Positions 1-7,721 of a stretch of 30,322 bases of DNA are shown piece after piece. The translations under genes were made by a program, and so were the position numbers. Position 1 is the stretch's first letter. Each line of letters starts with the position of its first letter. The notes beneath the pieces are model-generated. The model did not search any database, was not told the origin of the DNA, and was given only the letters and a program-made list of their open reading frames with translations. The DNA is from an uncultured Rhodobacter sp. (GTDB taxonomy: Bacteria; Pseudomonadota; Alphaproteobacteria; Rhodobacterales; Rhodobacteraceae), in NCBI GenBank assembly GCA_937901435.1, contig CALGTJ010000187.1, positions 1-30,322 on the forward strand. Direction: 5' to 3'.

Positions 1-135
1 CAGCCCCAGACCAGAGGCGATTATCGTCGCTTTCGCCTCGACATCGGCAAGGGTCTCTGCCCCATAAATCTCTGGCTGGCGCTGGCCGAGCAGGTTCAGG
101 TTGGGACCGTTCAAAAGATAGACAATTCTGGACAT
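1..135 (-). CDS. aroQ: 3-dehydroquinate dehydratase, type II (N-terminal part)
   Basis: Partial gene running off the left edge; 45 codons are visible from the ATG at 135-133. The translation begins [19 protein letters not shown] and continues with PEIYG. This [17 protein letters not shown] signature is diagnostic of type II dehydroquinases, which convert 3-dehydroquinate to 3-dehydroshikimate in the cytosolic shikimate pathway. In the family the Asn of NGPNLN and the Arg after LLG lie in the active site, and the Tyr of the flexible lid follows shortly. The gene diverges from rpe across a 146-bp gap, where no convincing promoter was found. The C-terminal two thirds lie outside the window, so integrity cannot be judged. 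Confidence 0.95.
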   Translation of the reverse strand, partial: MSRIVYLLNGPNLNLLGQRQPEIYGAETLADVEAKATIIASGLGL

Positions 136-281
136 GGGGTAGGCCTTTGTTCGTTTGTACCACTTGATACGCTGACGCGCACGCCTTGTCGATTGATAGC
201 GCAAACGTCTGTGTGACACTCTGGACCTTGCGCCACAAACCGCGCTATCTGCGCGCAAACTCCGCCACAAGGACCACGCCG

Positions 282-968
282 ATGCCCTTTGACCGCTCTA
301 TCAAGATCGCGCCGTCGATCCTGTCCGCCGATTTCGCTGACTTTGGCCGCGAGATCCAGGCAATCGAGGCGCAAGGCGCGGATTGGGTGCATGTGGACGT
401 CATGGACGGCCATTTCGTGCCCAACATCACCTTTGGCCCGCCCGCCTGCGCTGCATTTCGCCCGCATGTGAAAACCTTCATGGACGTGCATCTGATGATC
501 GCGCCGGTTGATCCCTATATTGAAGCCTTCGCCAAGGCAGGCAGTGACATGATCACCGCCCATGTCGAGGCGGGCCCGCATATCCACCGCACGCTTCAAG
601 CGATCCGTGCGGCTGGCTGCAAGGCGGGGGTCGCGCTGAACCCCGGCACACTAGTTGAGGTGGCGGAACCGTTGCTCGACATGGTGGATATGGTGCTGGT
701 GATGACCGTGAACCCCGGCTTTGGCGGCCAAAAGTTCATCCATTCGCAACTGTCCAAGATCACGCGCCTTCGCGAGATGATCGGCGACCGCGAGGTCCAT
801 ATTCAGGTGGATGGCGGGATCACCCCCGAAACCGCGCCCTTGGTCGCAAAGGCGGGCGCGGATGTGCTGGTGGCCGGATCTGCCGTGTTCAAGGGCGGCT
901 CTGTGACACATCCCGCGCCTTATGGCGAGAACATGCGCGCGATCCGGGATGCGATCCTCGCCACCTAA
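282..968 (+). CDS. rpe: Ribulose-phosphate 3-epimerase
   Basis: 228-residue cytosolic TIM-barrel enzyme interconverting ribulose 5-phosphate and xylulose 5-phosphate (pentose phosphate pathway and Calvin cycle). The family signatures are in order: [15 protein letters not shown] near the N terminus, [14 protein letters not shown] with the metal-binding HxD-type residues, VDVHLMI-like text ([13 protein letters not shown]), [12 protein letters not shown], and [12 protein letters not shown] with [12 protein letters not shown] for phosphate binding. The frame is open upstream to 186, but the family start and a purine-rich AAGGA about 9 bases before it select the ATG at 282. Length is normal for the family. 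It is first in a plus-strand run ending in gph; rpe-gph pairing is common in Proteobacteria, but here three other genes separate them. Confidence 0.95.
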   Translation: MPFDRSIKIAPSILSADFADFGREIQAIEAQGADWVHVDVMDGHFVPNITFGPPACAAFRPHVKTFMDVHLMIAPVDPYIEAFAKAGSDMITAHVEAGPHIHRTLQAIRAAGCKAGVALNPGTLVEVAEPLLDMVDMVLVMTVNPGFGGQKFIHSQLSKITRLREMIGDREVHIQVDGGITPETAPLVAKAGADVLVAGSAVFKGGSVTHPAPYGENMRAIRDAILAT

Positions 969-1034
969 GCAAGGCTTGCCCCACCCGCAAATCTCGGACA
1001 TATTCACAACAAAGAATATCTGGGAGGATCTACC

Positions 1035-1937
1035 ATGCTGACCCGTCGCACCCTGCTGGCCGCAGGCGCATCTGTTCTGTTGCCCCATCGTTTGTGGGCC
1101 AATACGTCACTGACCCTTGGCGCTTTGCAAATCGACACGCTCAGCGATGGCAATCTGGTTCTGCCCAAAAGCTTTGTCTTTGCGGGCGACGCCCCCGCCG
1201 GGGCCGCAGAGATCCTGACGCAATACGGCCTGACAGGGGAAACGCTGGAACCGCCCTGCAACGTGACGCTGGTGCGTGACGGGACCAACACCATCCTGTT
1301 AGACGTGGGCGCCGGGCCTGATTTCATGCCAACCGCCGGCGATCTGCCCGACGCACTTGACGCGCTTGGCGTGGCACCGGACGAAATCACCCATGTGGTG
1401 TTCACCCACGCCCACCCTGATCACATCTGGGGGCTGCTGGATGATTTCGACGATCCCATGTTCCCCGAGGCGACCCATATGATCGGCAAGGCCGAGTTCG
1501 ACTATTGGATGAACCCCGAGACGGTCAACACCATCGACACGGGCCGCACCACCTTTGCCGTCGGGGCCAAGCGACGGCTGGAGGCGGTTGAGGATATGAT
1601 TGAGACCTTCGATGACGGCGCAGAGATCCTGCCCGGCATTGCCGCCCGTGCCAGTTACGGGCACACACCCGGCCATATGTCGTTTCACATCAACAGCGGC
1701 AGCAACAACGCGATGATCCTTGGCGATGCTATCGTTAACCATCACCTCGCCTTTGCCCGCCCCGACTGGCAGGCCGGATCGGATCAGAATCCCGAGATGG
1801 GCGTGACCACACGTCTGGGATTGCTTGACCAACTGACCAGCGAACAAATGACGCTGATCGGCTTTCACCTGCCCGGCGGAGGAGTTGGACGGGCCGAAAA
1901 AGATGGCGATGGTTATCGCTTTGTGGAGGGCATCTAG
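1035..1937 (+). CDS. Exported MBL-fold metallo-hydrolase (Tat-type signal)
   Basis: 300-residue metallo-beta-lactamase-fold protein. The N terminus MLTRRTLLAAG has a twin-arginine pair followed by a hydrophobic stretch, suggesting Tat export, with cleavage plausible after LWA near residue 22. The metal site looks complete: THAHPDH (H125, H127, D129, H130), H214 in GHTPGH, D231 in ILGDAIV and H278 in GFHLPG. Such proteins hydrolyse thioesters, lactones or related bonds; the substrate cannot be read from sequence. A strong ribosome site (GGGAGG, 1022-1027) sits before the ATG. The stop codon directly abuts the start of the next gene, also an exported MBL-fold protein, so they are probably one operon. 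Its resemblance to SoxG/quinoprotein-associated hydrolases is a general impression. Confidence 0.85.
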   Translation: MLTRRTLLAAGASVLLPHRLWANTSLTLGALQIDTLSDGNLVLPKSFVFAGDAPAGAAEILTQYGLTGETLEPPCNVTLVRDGTNTILLDVGAGPDFMPTAGDLPDALDALGVAPDEITHVVFTHAHPDHIWGLLDDFDDPMFPEATHMIGKAEFDYWMNPETVNTIDTGRTTFAVGAKRRLEAVEDMIETFDDGAEILPGIAARASYGHTPGHMSFHINSGSNNAMILGDAIVNHHLAFARPDWQAGSDQNPEMGVTTRLGLLDQLTSEQMTLIGFHLPGGGVGRAEKDGDGYRFVEGI

Positions 1938-2885
1938 ATGCGCGCGCTTGTCCTTCCCCTTGCCCTGCTGATCGCCCTACCCGCATCTGCCTCAGAGGAT
2001 ATTGCCGATCAATACCCCGCCTCGCCGCTCTACTCCAAACCGGTCGAGGTGATCCCCAACGTCTGGTCCGCCATCGGCGCGACCGCCCCGCCGACCTACG
2101 AGAACTCTGGCCATAACAACAACCTCAGCTTTATCGTTACGGGCGACGGTGTGATCGTGGTGAACGGCGGCGCTGCGGCAATGCTGGCCGAGGCGTTGCA
2201 TACCGAAATCAAGGCGATCACCGACCAGCCCGTCAAACTGGTCATCAACGAGAACGGTCAAGGCCACGCCATGCTGGGCAATTCTTATTGGGCCGATCTG
2301 GGCGTGCCAATTGTCGCCCATGCCGATGCGGCGCATGAGTTTGACAAGACCGCCTTCAACATCCTTGAGGGCATGAAAGGCTATAACCGCGACAAGGCCG
2401 AGGGCACCCGTACCCAAGGGCCGACAGAGACCTTCGAGGACAGCTACACCCTTGAGATGGGCGATATGACCATCGAGATCCTGCATCTGGGCCCCGCGCA
2501 CTCGCCCGGCGATATCTCTGTCTGGCTGCCCGAGCAAAAGCTGGTCATCGCCGGCGACATGGCCTTTCACGAACGGATGCTGCCGCTGTTTGCCGACACC
2601 TGCACCTCTTGCTGGATAGAGACATGGGAAACGGCCTTTGAACCGCTCGGCGCGCTTTATGTGATCCCCGGCCATGGTCATCCGACCAATATGGCGCAGG
2701 TGCGCCGTTACACCCATGACTACCTCGTCGACATCCGCACCAAGATCGGCGCGCATCTGGAGGATGGCGGAGACCTTGCAGATGCGTATTATATCGACCA
2801 AAGCGAATGGACGCGGCTGGACACGTTCGAAGAGCTTGCCACCAAGAACGCCGGACGCGTCTATGAGGAAATGGAATTCGAATAA
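1938..2885 (+). CDS. Exported SoxH-like MBL-fold protein with degenerate metal motif
   Basis: 315-residue protein with a Sec-type signal peptide (MRALVLPLALLIALPASASE, cleavage near residue 19). The body has MBL-fold order and resembles the SoxH / quinoprotein-relay metallohydrolase group: NNLSFIVTGDGVIVVNGG, then LVIN, GNSYW, HLGPAHSPGDISVWLP, KLVIAGDMAFHE and YVIPGHGHPT. Downstream ligands are kept (H188, D207, H246). The segment that should read HxHxDH reads N106-G-Q-G-H110-A, so most ligands of that motif are replaced. A CxxC (C222-T-S-C225) sits in the region facing the active site. It starts with no gap after the preceding MBL gene and overlaps the next gene by one base. It may be a non-catalytic or altered-metal relative; substrate unknown. 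Confidence 0.75.
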   Translation: MRALVLPLALLIALPASASEDIADQYPASPLYSKPVEVIPNVWSAIGATAPPTYENSGHNNNLSFIVTGDGVIVVNGGAAAMLAEALHTEIKAITDQPVKLVINENGQGHAMLGNSYWADLGVPIVAHADAAHEFDKTAFNILEGMKGYNRDKAEGTRTQGPTETFEDSYTLEMGDMTIEILHLGPAHSPGDISVWLPEQKLVIAGDMAFHERMLPLFADTCTSCWIETWETAFEPLGALYVIPGHGHPTNMAQVRRYTHDYLVDIRTKIGAHLEDGGDLADAYYIDQSEWTRLDTFEELATKNAGRVYEEMEFE

Positions 2886-3433
2886 TGGCCGCAACGCCGC
2901 CCGTCTGTGACTTTGGCTGGACCGCTGTGGATTTCACCCTGCCCGCCACGGATGGCGGCAGCTACAGCCTTGCCGATATTGCAGGCGAAAACGGCACGCT
3001 GCTGATGTTCATCTGCAATCACTGCCCCTATGTGACCTCGGTCATCGACCGGATCGTTTCGGATGCTCGCGACATCATCGGGCTGGGCATTGGTGTGGCA
3101 GCGATTTCTGCCAATGACGCGACGCATTACCCGCAGGACAGCTTTGACAACATGGCCAGCTTTGCCAGCGCGAACAGGTTTCCCTTTCCCTATCTCTATG
3201 ACGACCCCCAAACCACCGCGCGTGCCTATGGGGCGGCCTGCACGCCTGACTTCTTTGGCTTCAATGCAGATGGCGAATTGCAGTACCGGGGCCGCCTTGA
3301 TGCCTATGGCCGTGCAGCCCGCCCAAAAGGTGCTGCGCGCGATCTGTTTGACGCCATGCAACAAATTGCCGATATCGGCACAGGCCCGGCCACGCAGGTC
3401 GCCTCTATGGGATGCTCTATCAAATGGAAATGA
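2885..3433 (+). CDS. Thioredoxin-fold peroxiredoxin-like protein (PRX_like1 type)
   Basis: 182-residue AhpC/TSA-thioredoxin superfamily protein. The N-terminal DFTLPATDGGSYSLADIAG is the usual entry to this fold. The active-site text is FICNHCPYV with C44 and C47 (a CxxC with sequence CNHC). The C terminus ends MGCSIKWK, matching the GC-x-IKW ending typical of this subgroup. These proteins are annotated as thiol redox or thioredoxin-family proteins of unsettled substrate. No signal peptide is seen, so a cytosolic location is inferred, unlike the two exported proteins encoded upstream. The ATG overlaps the preceding stop (TAATG) and its own stop overlaps the next start, suggesting translational coupling through the whole block. 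Confidence 0.85.
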   Translation: MAATPPVCDFGWTAVDFTLPATDGGSYSLADIAGENGTLLMFICNHCPYVTSVIDRIVSDARDIIGLGIGVAAISANDATHYPQDSFDNMASFASANRFPFPYLYDDPQTTARAYGAACTPDFFGFNADGELQYRGRLDAYGRAARPKGAARDLFDAMQQIADIGTGPATQVASMGCSIKWK

Positions 3434-4092
3434 ATACGCTCGCGCTGGTCTTTGACCTTGACGGCACCCTCATCGACAGCGCCCCCGACATCCACGCCGG
3501 GGTCAACGCGACCATGCGCGCGGCCGACCTGCCAGAGCTAAGCTTTGGTCAGGTGCGCAGCTTTATCGGCAAAGGCGTGCCGGCGCTGATCTCGCAATGC
3601 CTTGCCGCGAGTGAGATCAAAGAGACGCCCGCGCTTTTCAACACGCTCTGCGCCGATTTCAGCAAGCGCTATGAAACAGCGGTCGCATTGACCGTGCTTT
3701 ACACCAATGTGATCGAAACGCTGACGATCCTCAAATCACAGGGCTACGCCTTGGGCCTCTGCACCAACAAACCAGAGCACCCCACCCATGCCGCGCTGGC
3801 GCATTTTGGGCTGACGCATTTCTTTGACGGCTTTGCCTTTGGCGATGGTCCCTACAACCGCAAACCCGACGCCGCCCCGCTGCTGCATGTGCAGACTGCG
3901 TTGAAGGCGGGCAAGATCCTATATGTCGGCGATAGTGAAACGGACGCCGCCACCGCGCAGAACGCACAAGTGCCCTTTGCCCTGTTCACCGAGGGCTATC
4001 GCAAAACGGCAATCGACGACCTGCCCCATGACGAGGCCTTTGACGACTTTCAGGACCTGCCGGACATCGCCGCACGGCTTTTGCCCCGCTAA
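3430..4092 (+). CDS. gph: Phosphoglycolate phosphatase (HAD superfamily)
   Basis: About 220 residues. HAD motifs are clear: motif I VFDLDGTLIDSAPD (nucleophile D9), motif II LCTNKPE, the conserved Lys in NRKPDAAPLL, and motif IV VGDSETDAATA. This pattern is typical of Gph, which dephosphorylates 2-phosphoglycolate arising from RuBisCO oxygenation or DNA repair; other small phosphate substrates remain possible. Three in-frame ATGs lie close together (3412, 3424, 3430). I chose 3430 because it makes a 4-base ATGA overlap with the stop of the preceding gene; 3424 is equally compatible with a GGGA at 3409-3412. Only three bases separate its stop from that of the convergent acyl-CoA synthetase. 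Confidence 0.88.
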   Translation: MNTLALVFDLDGTLIDSAPDIHAGVNATMRAADLPELSFGQVRSFIGKGVPALISQCLAASEIKETPALFNTLCADFSKRYETAVALTVLYTNVIETLTILKSQGYALGLCTNKPEHPTHAALAHFGLTHFFDGFAFGDGPYNRKPDAAPLLHVQTALKAGKILYVGDSETDAATAQNAQVPFALFTEGYRKTAIDDLPHDEAFDDFQDLPDIAARLLPR

Positions 4093-4095
4093 GCC

Positions 4096-5580
4096 TCAAT
4101 CGAACCGCGCGCGCAACTCGGTCTTCAGGACCTTGCCGTAGTTGTTCTTTGGCAGCTCCGGAACAAAGACATAGGCTTTGGGTCGCTTGAAGCGTGCCAC
4201 ATGGGCAAGGCAATGGGCGTCTAGCGCCTCGGGCGTGACATCCCCCACGACAAAAGCCACAACATCCTCGCCCCACTCTGCCGAAGGCCGCCCCACCACC
4301 GACACTTCGCGCACGTCAGGGTGCAACAACAGCGCCTCTTCGACCTCACGCGGATAGATGTTGCTGCCCCCCGAAATGATCAGATCCTTGGAGCGATCCA
4401 CCAGCGTCAGATAACCGTCGCTGTCCAGCCGCCCGATGTCCCCGGTCATCAACCAGCCATCGCGCATCGCACACGCTGTGGCCTCTGGGTTGTTCCAATA
4501 CCCCTCCATCACAGGGGCCCCGCGCACCATGATCTCGCCGGCCTCGCCGGCGGGCAGAAAGCCATAGCCGTTGCCAATCGCCACCTCGACCACCGACTGC
4601 GCGCGCCCAACAGAGCCAAGCCGCTCGCGCCAGCGCAGATGCGTGCGGTCTGCCACCTCGTCGCGCGGCAAGGCCGTGATCGCCATCGGACATTCGCCCT
4701 GTCCGTAGATTTGCACAAACTTCGGCCCGAACCAGTCCACCGCCTCGGTGATATCGGCCAGATACATCGGCCCACCACCGTAAACCACGGTTTTGATCCC
4801 GTCGCCCCGGCTACCGCGCGCCTTTGCGACATCCTGCAATCGCCGCACCATGGTAGGTGCAAGAAACATTGAAACAGAGCCGTGCCCAGCGGCAAGATCC
4901 AGAACCTCGCCCGCGTCATACCCGCCAGAGGCCGGGCAGATATGCGCCGCCCCCCGCCGCACATGGATCGACATGTAAAGACCTGCGCCGTGGCTCATCG
5001 GGGCCGCATAGAGCGCTGCATCCTTGGCGCTGACATCGTCCACATCCAGCGGATAGGCCAGCGAGGCCGCCATCACCATGCCATGCGTGATGCGCACACC
5101 CTTGGGACGGCCCGTCGTACCCGAGGTATAAAACAACCAGCACAAGTCACCCGACGCGCGTGCAAGACACGTCATGCCGTCACCCGTCGTCATCTGCGCA
5201 AACGCCGCACCGCCCACATCAATCACCGGACAGTCGACCCGCAGGTCAGTTCCGTGGTCATGGGTGACCAGAACCAGACCCGCGCCCGAATCCTTGATGA
5301 TCCACGCAGCCTCCTTGGGATGCAGCTTGGCGTTGATCGGCACGACCACGCCCCCCGCCATCCAGACACCATAAAAGGCAATCAGATATTCGGGGCAATT
5401 CTTCATGAACAACGCAACGCGATCTCCGGGGGTACCGCCGCGTGTGACCAAAGCCCGCGCCAGACTGGCCGCGCGCCGATAGAACCCGGCATAATCCGCA
5501 ACCACCTGATCCCCCAACAGGATCGCTGGCGCATCCGCCGCTGCAACCGCCTGCCGTTCAAGCCAAAGTGCCAGATTCAT
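4096..5580 (-). CDS. AMP-forming acyl-CoA synthetase / adenylate-forming enzyme
   Basis: 494-residue class I adenylate-forming enzyme, expected to activate a carboxylic acid as acyl-AMP and transfer it to CoA. Motifs in order: the P-loop YTSGTTGRPKG (residues 151-161), IYGQGECPM (motif A5 region), WLMTGDIGRLDSDGYLTLVDR (ATP-binding Asp and hinge), KDLIISGGSNIYPREVE, and the C-terminal PKNNYGKVLKTEL carrying the catalytic Lys. The length is on the short side for long-chain fatty acyl-CoA ligases and fits medium-chain, malonyl or aryl acid ligases; the substrate cannot be assigned. It stands alone on the minus strand with a GGGGGTGGG tract before the ATG. No fatty acid or aromatic degradation genes are adjacent, so context does not help. 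Confidence 0.85.
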   Translation of the reverse strand: MNLALWLERQAVAAADAPAILLGDQVVADYAGFYRRAASLARALVTRGGTPGDRVALFMKNCPEYLIAFYGVWMAGGVVVPINAKLHPKEAAWIIKDSGAGLVLVTHDHGTDLRVDCPVIDVGGAAFAQMTTGDGMTCLARASGDLCWLFYTSGTTGRPKGVRITHGMVMAASLAYPLDVDDVSAKDAALYAAPMSHGAGLYMSIHVRRGAAHICPASGGYDAGEVLDLAAGHGSVSMFLAPTMVRRLQDVAKARGSRGDGIKTVVYGGGPMYLADITEAVDWFGPKFVQIYGQGECPMAITALPRDEVADRTHLRWRERLGSVGRAQSVVEVAIGNGYGFLPAGEAGEIMVRGAPVMEGYWNNPEATACAMRDGWLMTGDIGRLDSDGYLTLVDRSKDLIISGGSNIYPREVEEALLLHPDVREVSVVGRPSAEWGEDVVAFVVGDVTPEALDAHCLAHVARFKRPKAYVFVPELPKNNYGKVLKTELRARFD

Positions 5581-5711
5581 CCCACCCCCTACGCTCTGCC
5601 AGATGCAGAGAACCCGGATTCAACAGCCGATGCAATCACCACATCCAATATGAGACACCACATCCGCCCCACGCGGCGGGCCCCATCGTGGCAAAGCCAA
5701 AGATGGGGAGG

Positions 5712-5760
5712 ATAAAGCGCCGCACAGCGGCTCCTTTTGGCCAGATTGTCCAGAGCCGCT
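5712..5760 (-). terminator. Alternative hairpins after the UDP-glucuronate epimerase gene
   Basis: Read on the minus strand right after the epimerase stop there is a perfect 8-bp stem AGCGGCTC/GAGCCGCT (5753-5760 with 5726-5733, 19-base loop). Overlapping it is a compact GCCGC-TGT-GCGGC hairpin (5731-5719) followed by GCTTTAT. The second resembles a weak intrinsic terminator. The two cannot form together. Termination is inferred from shape only. Confidence 0.45.
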
Positions 5761-6761
5761 TAGTCGTAGTACTCACGATACCACTGCACAAAGCGGCGCA
5801 CACCTTCTTCCAGCGGTGTACGCGTCAAGGCTCCCACCAGAGCCTCTAACAAGGACGCATCCGCCCAGGTCGCAGGCACATCGCCCGGCTGCATGTCCAT
5901 ATAATTGACCTGCGCGGTCTGCCCCATGGCCGTCTCGACCGCGCGCACGAAATCCATGAGCGGCGTGGGCGCGGAATTGCCGATGTTGACCACGCGAAAC
6001 GGGGCCACGGGCGACAGGCTGTCCATCTCGCCCACCGGCACTTCGCCCGGAGGCACGGCACGCAGTCGCATCAACCCCTCGACCAGATCTTCGACAAAGG
6101 TGAAATCACGGCTCATTTTGCCGTGATTATAAACGTCAATCGGCTCTCCGGCCTTGATCGCCTTCACGAACTTGAACAGTGCCATATCGGGGCGCCCCCA
6201 AGGACCGTAAACCGTAAAGAACCGGAACATCGTGACCGGAATGCCGTAAAGATGCGCGTAGGAATGGGCCATCCCCTCTGTCGCCTTTTTGGTGGCGGCG
6301 TAAAACGACATCTGGTGGTCCGCCTTATGGGTCTCGGCATAGGGCATTTGGGTATTGGCCCCATAGACGGACGAGGTCGAGGCCAGCATCAGATGCTTTG
6401 GCGGGTTATGCCGCGCGGCCTCCAGCACCTCATAGGTGCCAATCAGATTGGCCTCGACATACGACCACGGCGCGTCGATGGAATAGCGCACACCCGCCTG
6501 TGCGGCCAGATGCACCACGGTATCGGGCTGATGCTCTGCCATCAGATCGGCCATCACGCCCGCATCCTCTAGGCGCGCGTTCACGGCCGTGAATCCCGGC
6601 GATTGCGCCAGGATCGCGTGGCGGGCGTCCTTGAGGGCCGGATCGTAATAATCGGTCATCGCATCCAGCCCGACCACCTTTGCACCCGACTGCAACAGCC
6701 GTTCCGCCGTGTGAAAGCCGATGAACCCCGCAGAGCCTGTCACCAACGCCGTTTCAGCCAT
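5760..6761 (-). CDS. UDP-glucuronate 4-epimerase (NAD-dependent SDR)
   Basis: 333-residue extended short-chain dehydrogenase. The Rossmann glycine motif is TGSAGFIG (G9, G12, G15), followed by VVGLDAMTDYYDPALK, which is typical of UDP-glucuronate epimerases (LpsL/GAE type). Further landmarks are HLAAQAGVRYS, the STSSVYG strand, the catalytic Y154-x3-K158 in SFYAATKKA, FRFFTVYGPWGRPDMA and SRDFTFVEDLVEG. It should convert UDP-glucuronate to UDP-galacturonate in the cytosol, a precursor for acidic surface polysaccharide. A good ribosome site (AAGGA) precedes the ATG, which lies inside the end of the upstream sugar transferase gene (8-base overlap), so the two are co-translated. Other UDP-sugar 4-epimerase specificities are possible but less likely. 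Confidence 0.88.
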   Translation of the reverse strand: MAETALVTGSAGFIGFHTAERLLQSGAKVVGLDAMTDYYDPALKDARHAILAQSPGFTAVNARLEDAGVMADLMAEHQPDTVVHLAAQAGVRYSIDAPWSYVEANLIGTYEVLEAARHNPPKHLMLASTSSVYGANTQMPYAETHKADHQMSFYAATKKATEGMAHSYAHLYGIPVTMFRFFTVYGPWGRPDMALFKFVKAIKAGEPIDVYNHGKMSRDFTFVEDLVEGLMRLRAVPPGEVPVGEMDSLSPVAPFRVVNIGNSAPTPLMDFVRAVETAMGQTAQVNYMDMQPGDVPATWADASLLEALVGALTRTPLEEGVRRFVQWYREYYD

Positions 6762-7419
6762 TTTGTTTTCCTTCTTTATCCTTGCCGGTGACCTTTACAG
6801 GCCGCCCCCCCGGCAAATGAAACGCAGCCGCTGCGGTGATCCAGATCAGCCAGAGATCAAGCTTGAGGGATTGGTTCTTTTGATAAATCAAATCCAGCCG
6901 CGCTTTTCTGGGCACACAGGCCCGCGCATAAACCGCTTCGGCCTCGGCTGCATCCTTGCAATGACGCAGCAGCCAGTCCTCGTGACGGGCGTAAAAATAG
7001 CTGGCCATGCCTGTTATGCCGGGACGACTTTGCAAGACCTGTTCGTAGACCTCGGGGAACCGTTCCACGACAGAACGCAATGGCGGGCGCGGGCCGACCA
7101 GGCTGATGTCGCCCCGGATCACATTCCACAGCTGGGGAATCTCATCCGCATGAGTGCGCCGCAAAACCCGCCCCATCCGCGTGATTCGGGCGGCCTTATG
7201 CCCACCACTCACGCCTGAATCTTGTCTCTCGACCGTCATGGTGCGAAATTTCCAAAGACGAAATCCGGTTTTGGGCCCGCACATCCGCTCTGATACATAA
7301 AAAATCGGCAGGCCATCCTTACGCCAGATCATCAGCGCAAACACCAGCCCGGCGGGGATCAGAACCGGCAACATCAAGCCAATGGTCACAAGGTCCAAAA
7401 CACGCTTTGGGATCGTCAA
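6754..7419 (-). CDS. Undecaprenyl-phosphate sugar transferase (ExoY/WcaJ C-terminal type)
   Basis: 221-residue bacterial sugar transferase that would start polysaccharide repeat-unit assembly by placing a sugar-1-phosphate on undecaprenyl phosphate at the inner membrane. It begins KRVLDLVTIG and then has one hydrophobic stretch (about residues 8-32), matching the short ExoY-like form without the N-terminal multi-spanning domain of WcaJ. Family motifs are FRLWKFRTM, RRTHADEIPQLWNVIRGDISLVGPRPPL and SRPGITG. The start at 7419 faces a 302-bp intergenic region shared with the divergent Wza-like gene. Seven consecutive C residues lie in its 3' end (6805-6811). The donor sugar cannot be read from sequence; the epimerase partner suggests the finished glycan contains galacturonate or glucuronate. 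Confidence 0.9.
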   Translation of the reverse strand: MTIPKRVLDLVTIGLMLPVLIPAGLVFALMIWRKDGLPIFYVSERMCGPKTGFRLWKFRTMTVERQDSGVSGGHKAARITRMGRVLRRTHADEIPQLWNVIRGDISLVGPRPPLRSVVERFPEVYEQVLQSRPGITGMASYFYARHEDWLLRHCKDAAEAEAVYARACVPRKARLDLIYQKNQSLKLDLWLIWITAAAAFHLPGGRPVKVTGKDKEGKQNG

Positions 7420-7560
7420 ACTGGCCCCCTTTTGGCGAGCAACGCCCCTTAACGCTCAACCTATCCGGAAAAGCCTCTTTTCAGAGGGTTTCCATATCTT
7501 GGCGCTCAAGACGTCGGCAACACAACATCCGCTGGTTTTCGATTTTTTTCCAAGCCACCA

Positions 7561-7582
7561 CCTCAATTGCGCCTCAATTGCG
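7561..7582. repeat. Two exact tandem 11-bp repeats
   Basis: CCTCAATTGCG occurs twice head to tail (7561-7571 and 7572-7582), followed by a degenerate third unit beginning CCACATTG. The CAATTG cores are 11 bp apart, about one helical turn, as expected for adjacent binding of a regulator to one DNA face. Function is inferred. Confidence 0.75.
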
Positions 7583-7587
7583 CCACA

Positions 7588-7600
7588 TTGTTGCCAACAA
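7588..7600. promoter_or_regulatory. Perfect 13-bp palindrome, candidate operator
   Basis: TTGTTGCCAACAA is a perfect inverted repeat of 6+1+6 bp immediately downstream of the tandem 11-bp repeats. It lies about 120 bp before the Wza-like start and 170 bp before the sugar transferase start, a sensible place for a shared operator. The cognate regulator is unknown. Confidence 0.4.
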
Positions 7601-7655
7601 ACATCTACCCGACAGACAATCAGCCCTGTCCAGCCCGCGTTAAGCAGAAATTGGG

Positions 7656-7685
7656 GTGTCATGCACAGAAATTTTTCACTATAAC
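7656..7685 (+). promoter_or_regulatory. Candidate promoter of the Wza-like gene
   Basis: TATAAC at 7680-7685 makes a good -10 element. The -35 is weak (GTGTCA at 7656-7661, 18-bp spacer). It would start transcription about 30 bases before the GTG at 7722. Reported with low confidence because of the poor -35. Confidence 0.3.
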
Positions 7686-7721
7686 GAGAGTAGCACAGGG
7701 AAAATCGAGGAGCTGCCAAGC

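Larger units (their letters stand above)
7420..7721. promoter_or_regulatory. Divergent intergenic region of the polysaccharide locus
   Basis: A 302-bp stretch without a convincing gene between the sugar transferase and the Wza-like gene. It is visibly richer in A+T than its surroundings and has a T7 run near 7543-7549. It carries the tandem repeat and palindrome listed separately, and a possible promoter before wza. The short open frames here have no recognisable protein character. Confidence 0.6.

Noticed and set aside
136..281. Possible promoter elements between aroQ and rpe
   Set aside because: TTGTCG and TTGATA occur but none has an acceptable -10 partner at proper spacing, so no promoter is called.
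1000..1019. Inverted repeat ATATTC/GAATAT just before the first MBL gene
   Set aside because: Only six AT-rich pairs with an 8-base loop; could be an operator but chance is a sufficient explanation.
4882..5715. 277-codon plus-strand open frame
   Set aside because: Antisense to the acyl-CoA synthetase and running into its upstream region; the translation is basic and without any family motif.
6805..6811. Run of seven C in the sugar transferase gene
   Set aside because: Short and close to the 3' end of the gene; a shift there would alter only the C terminus. Not strong enough for a phase-variation claim.
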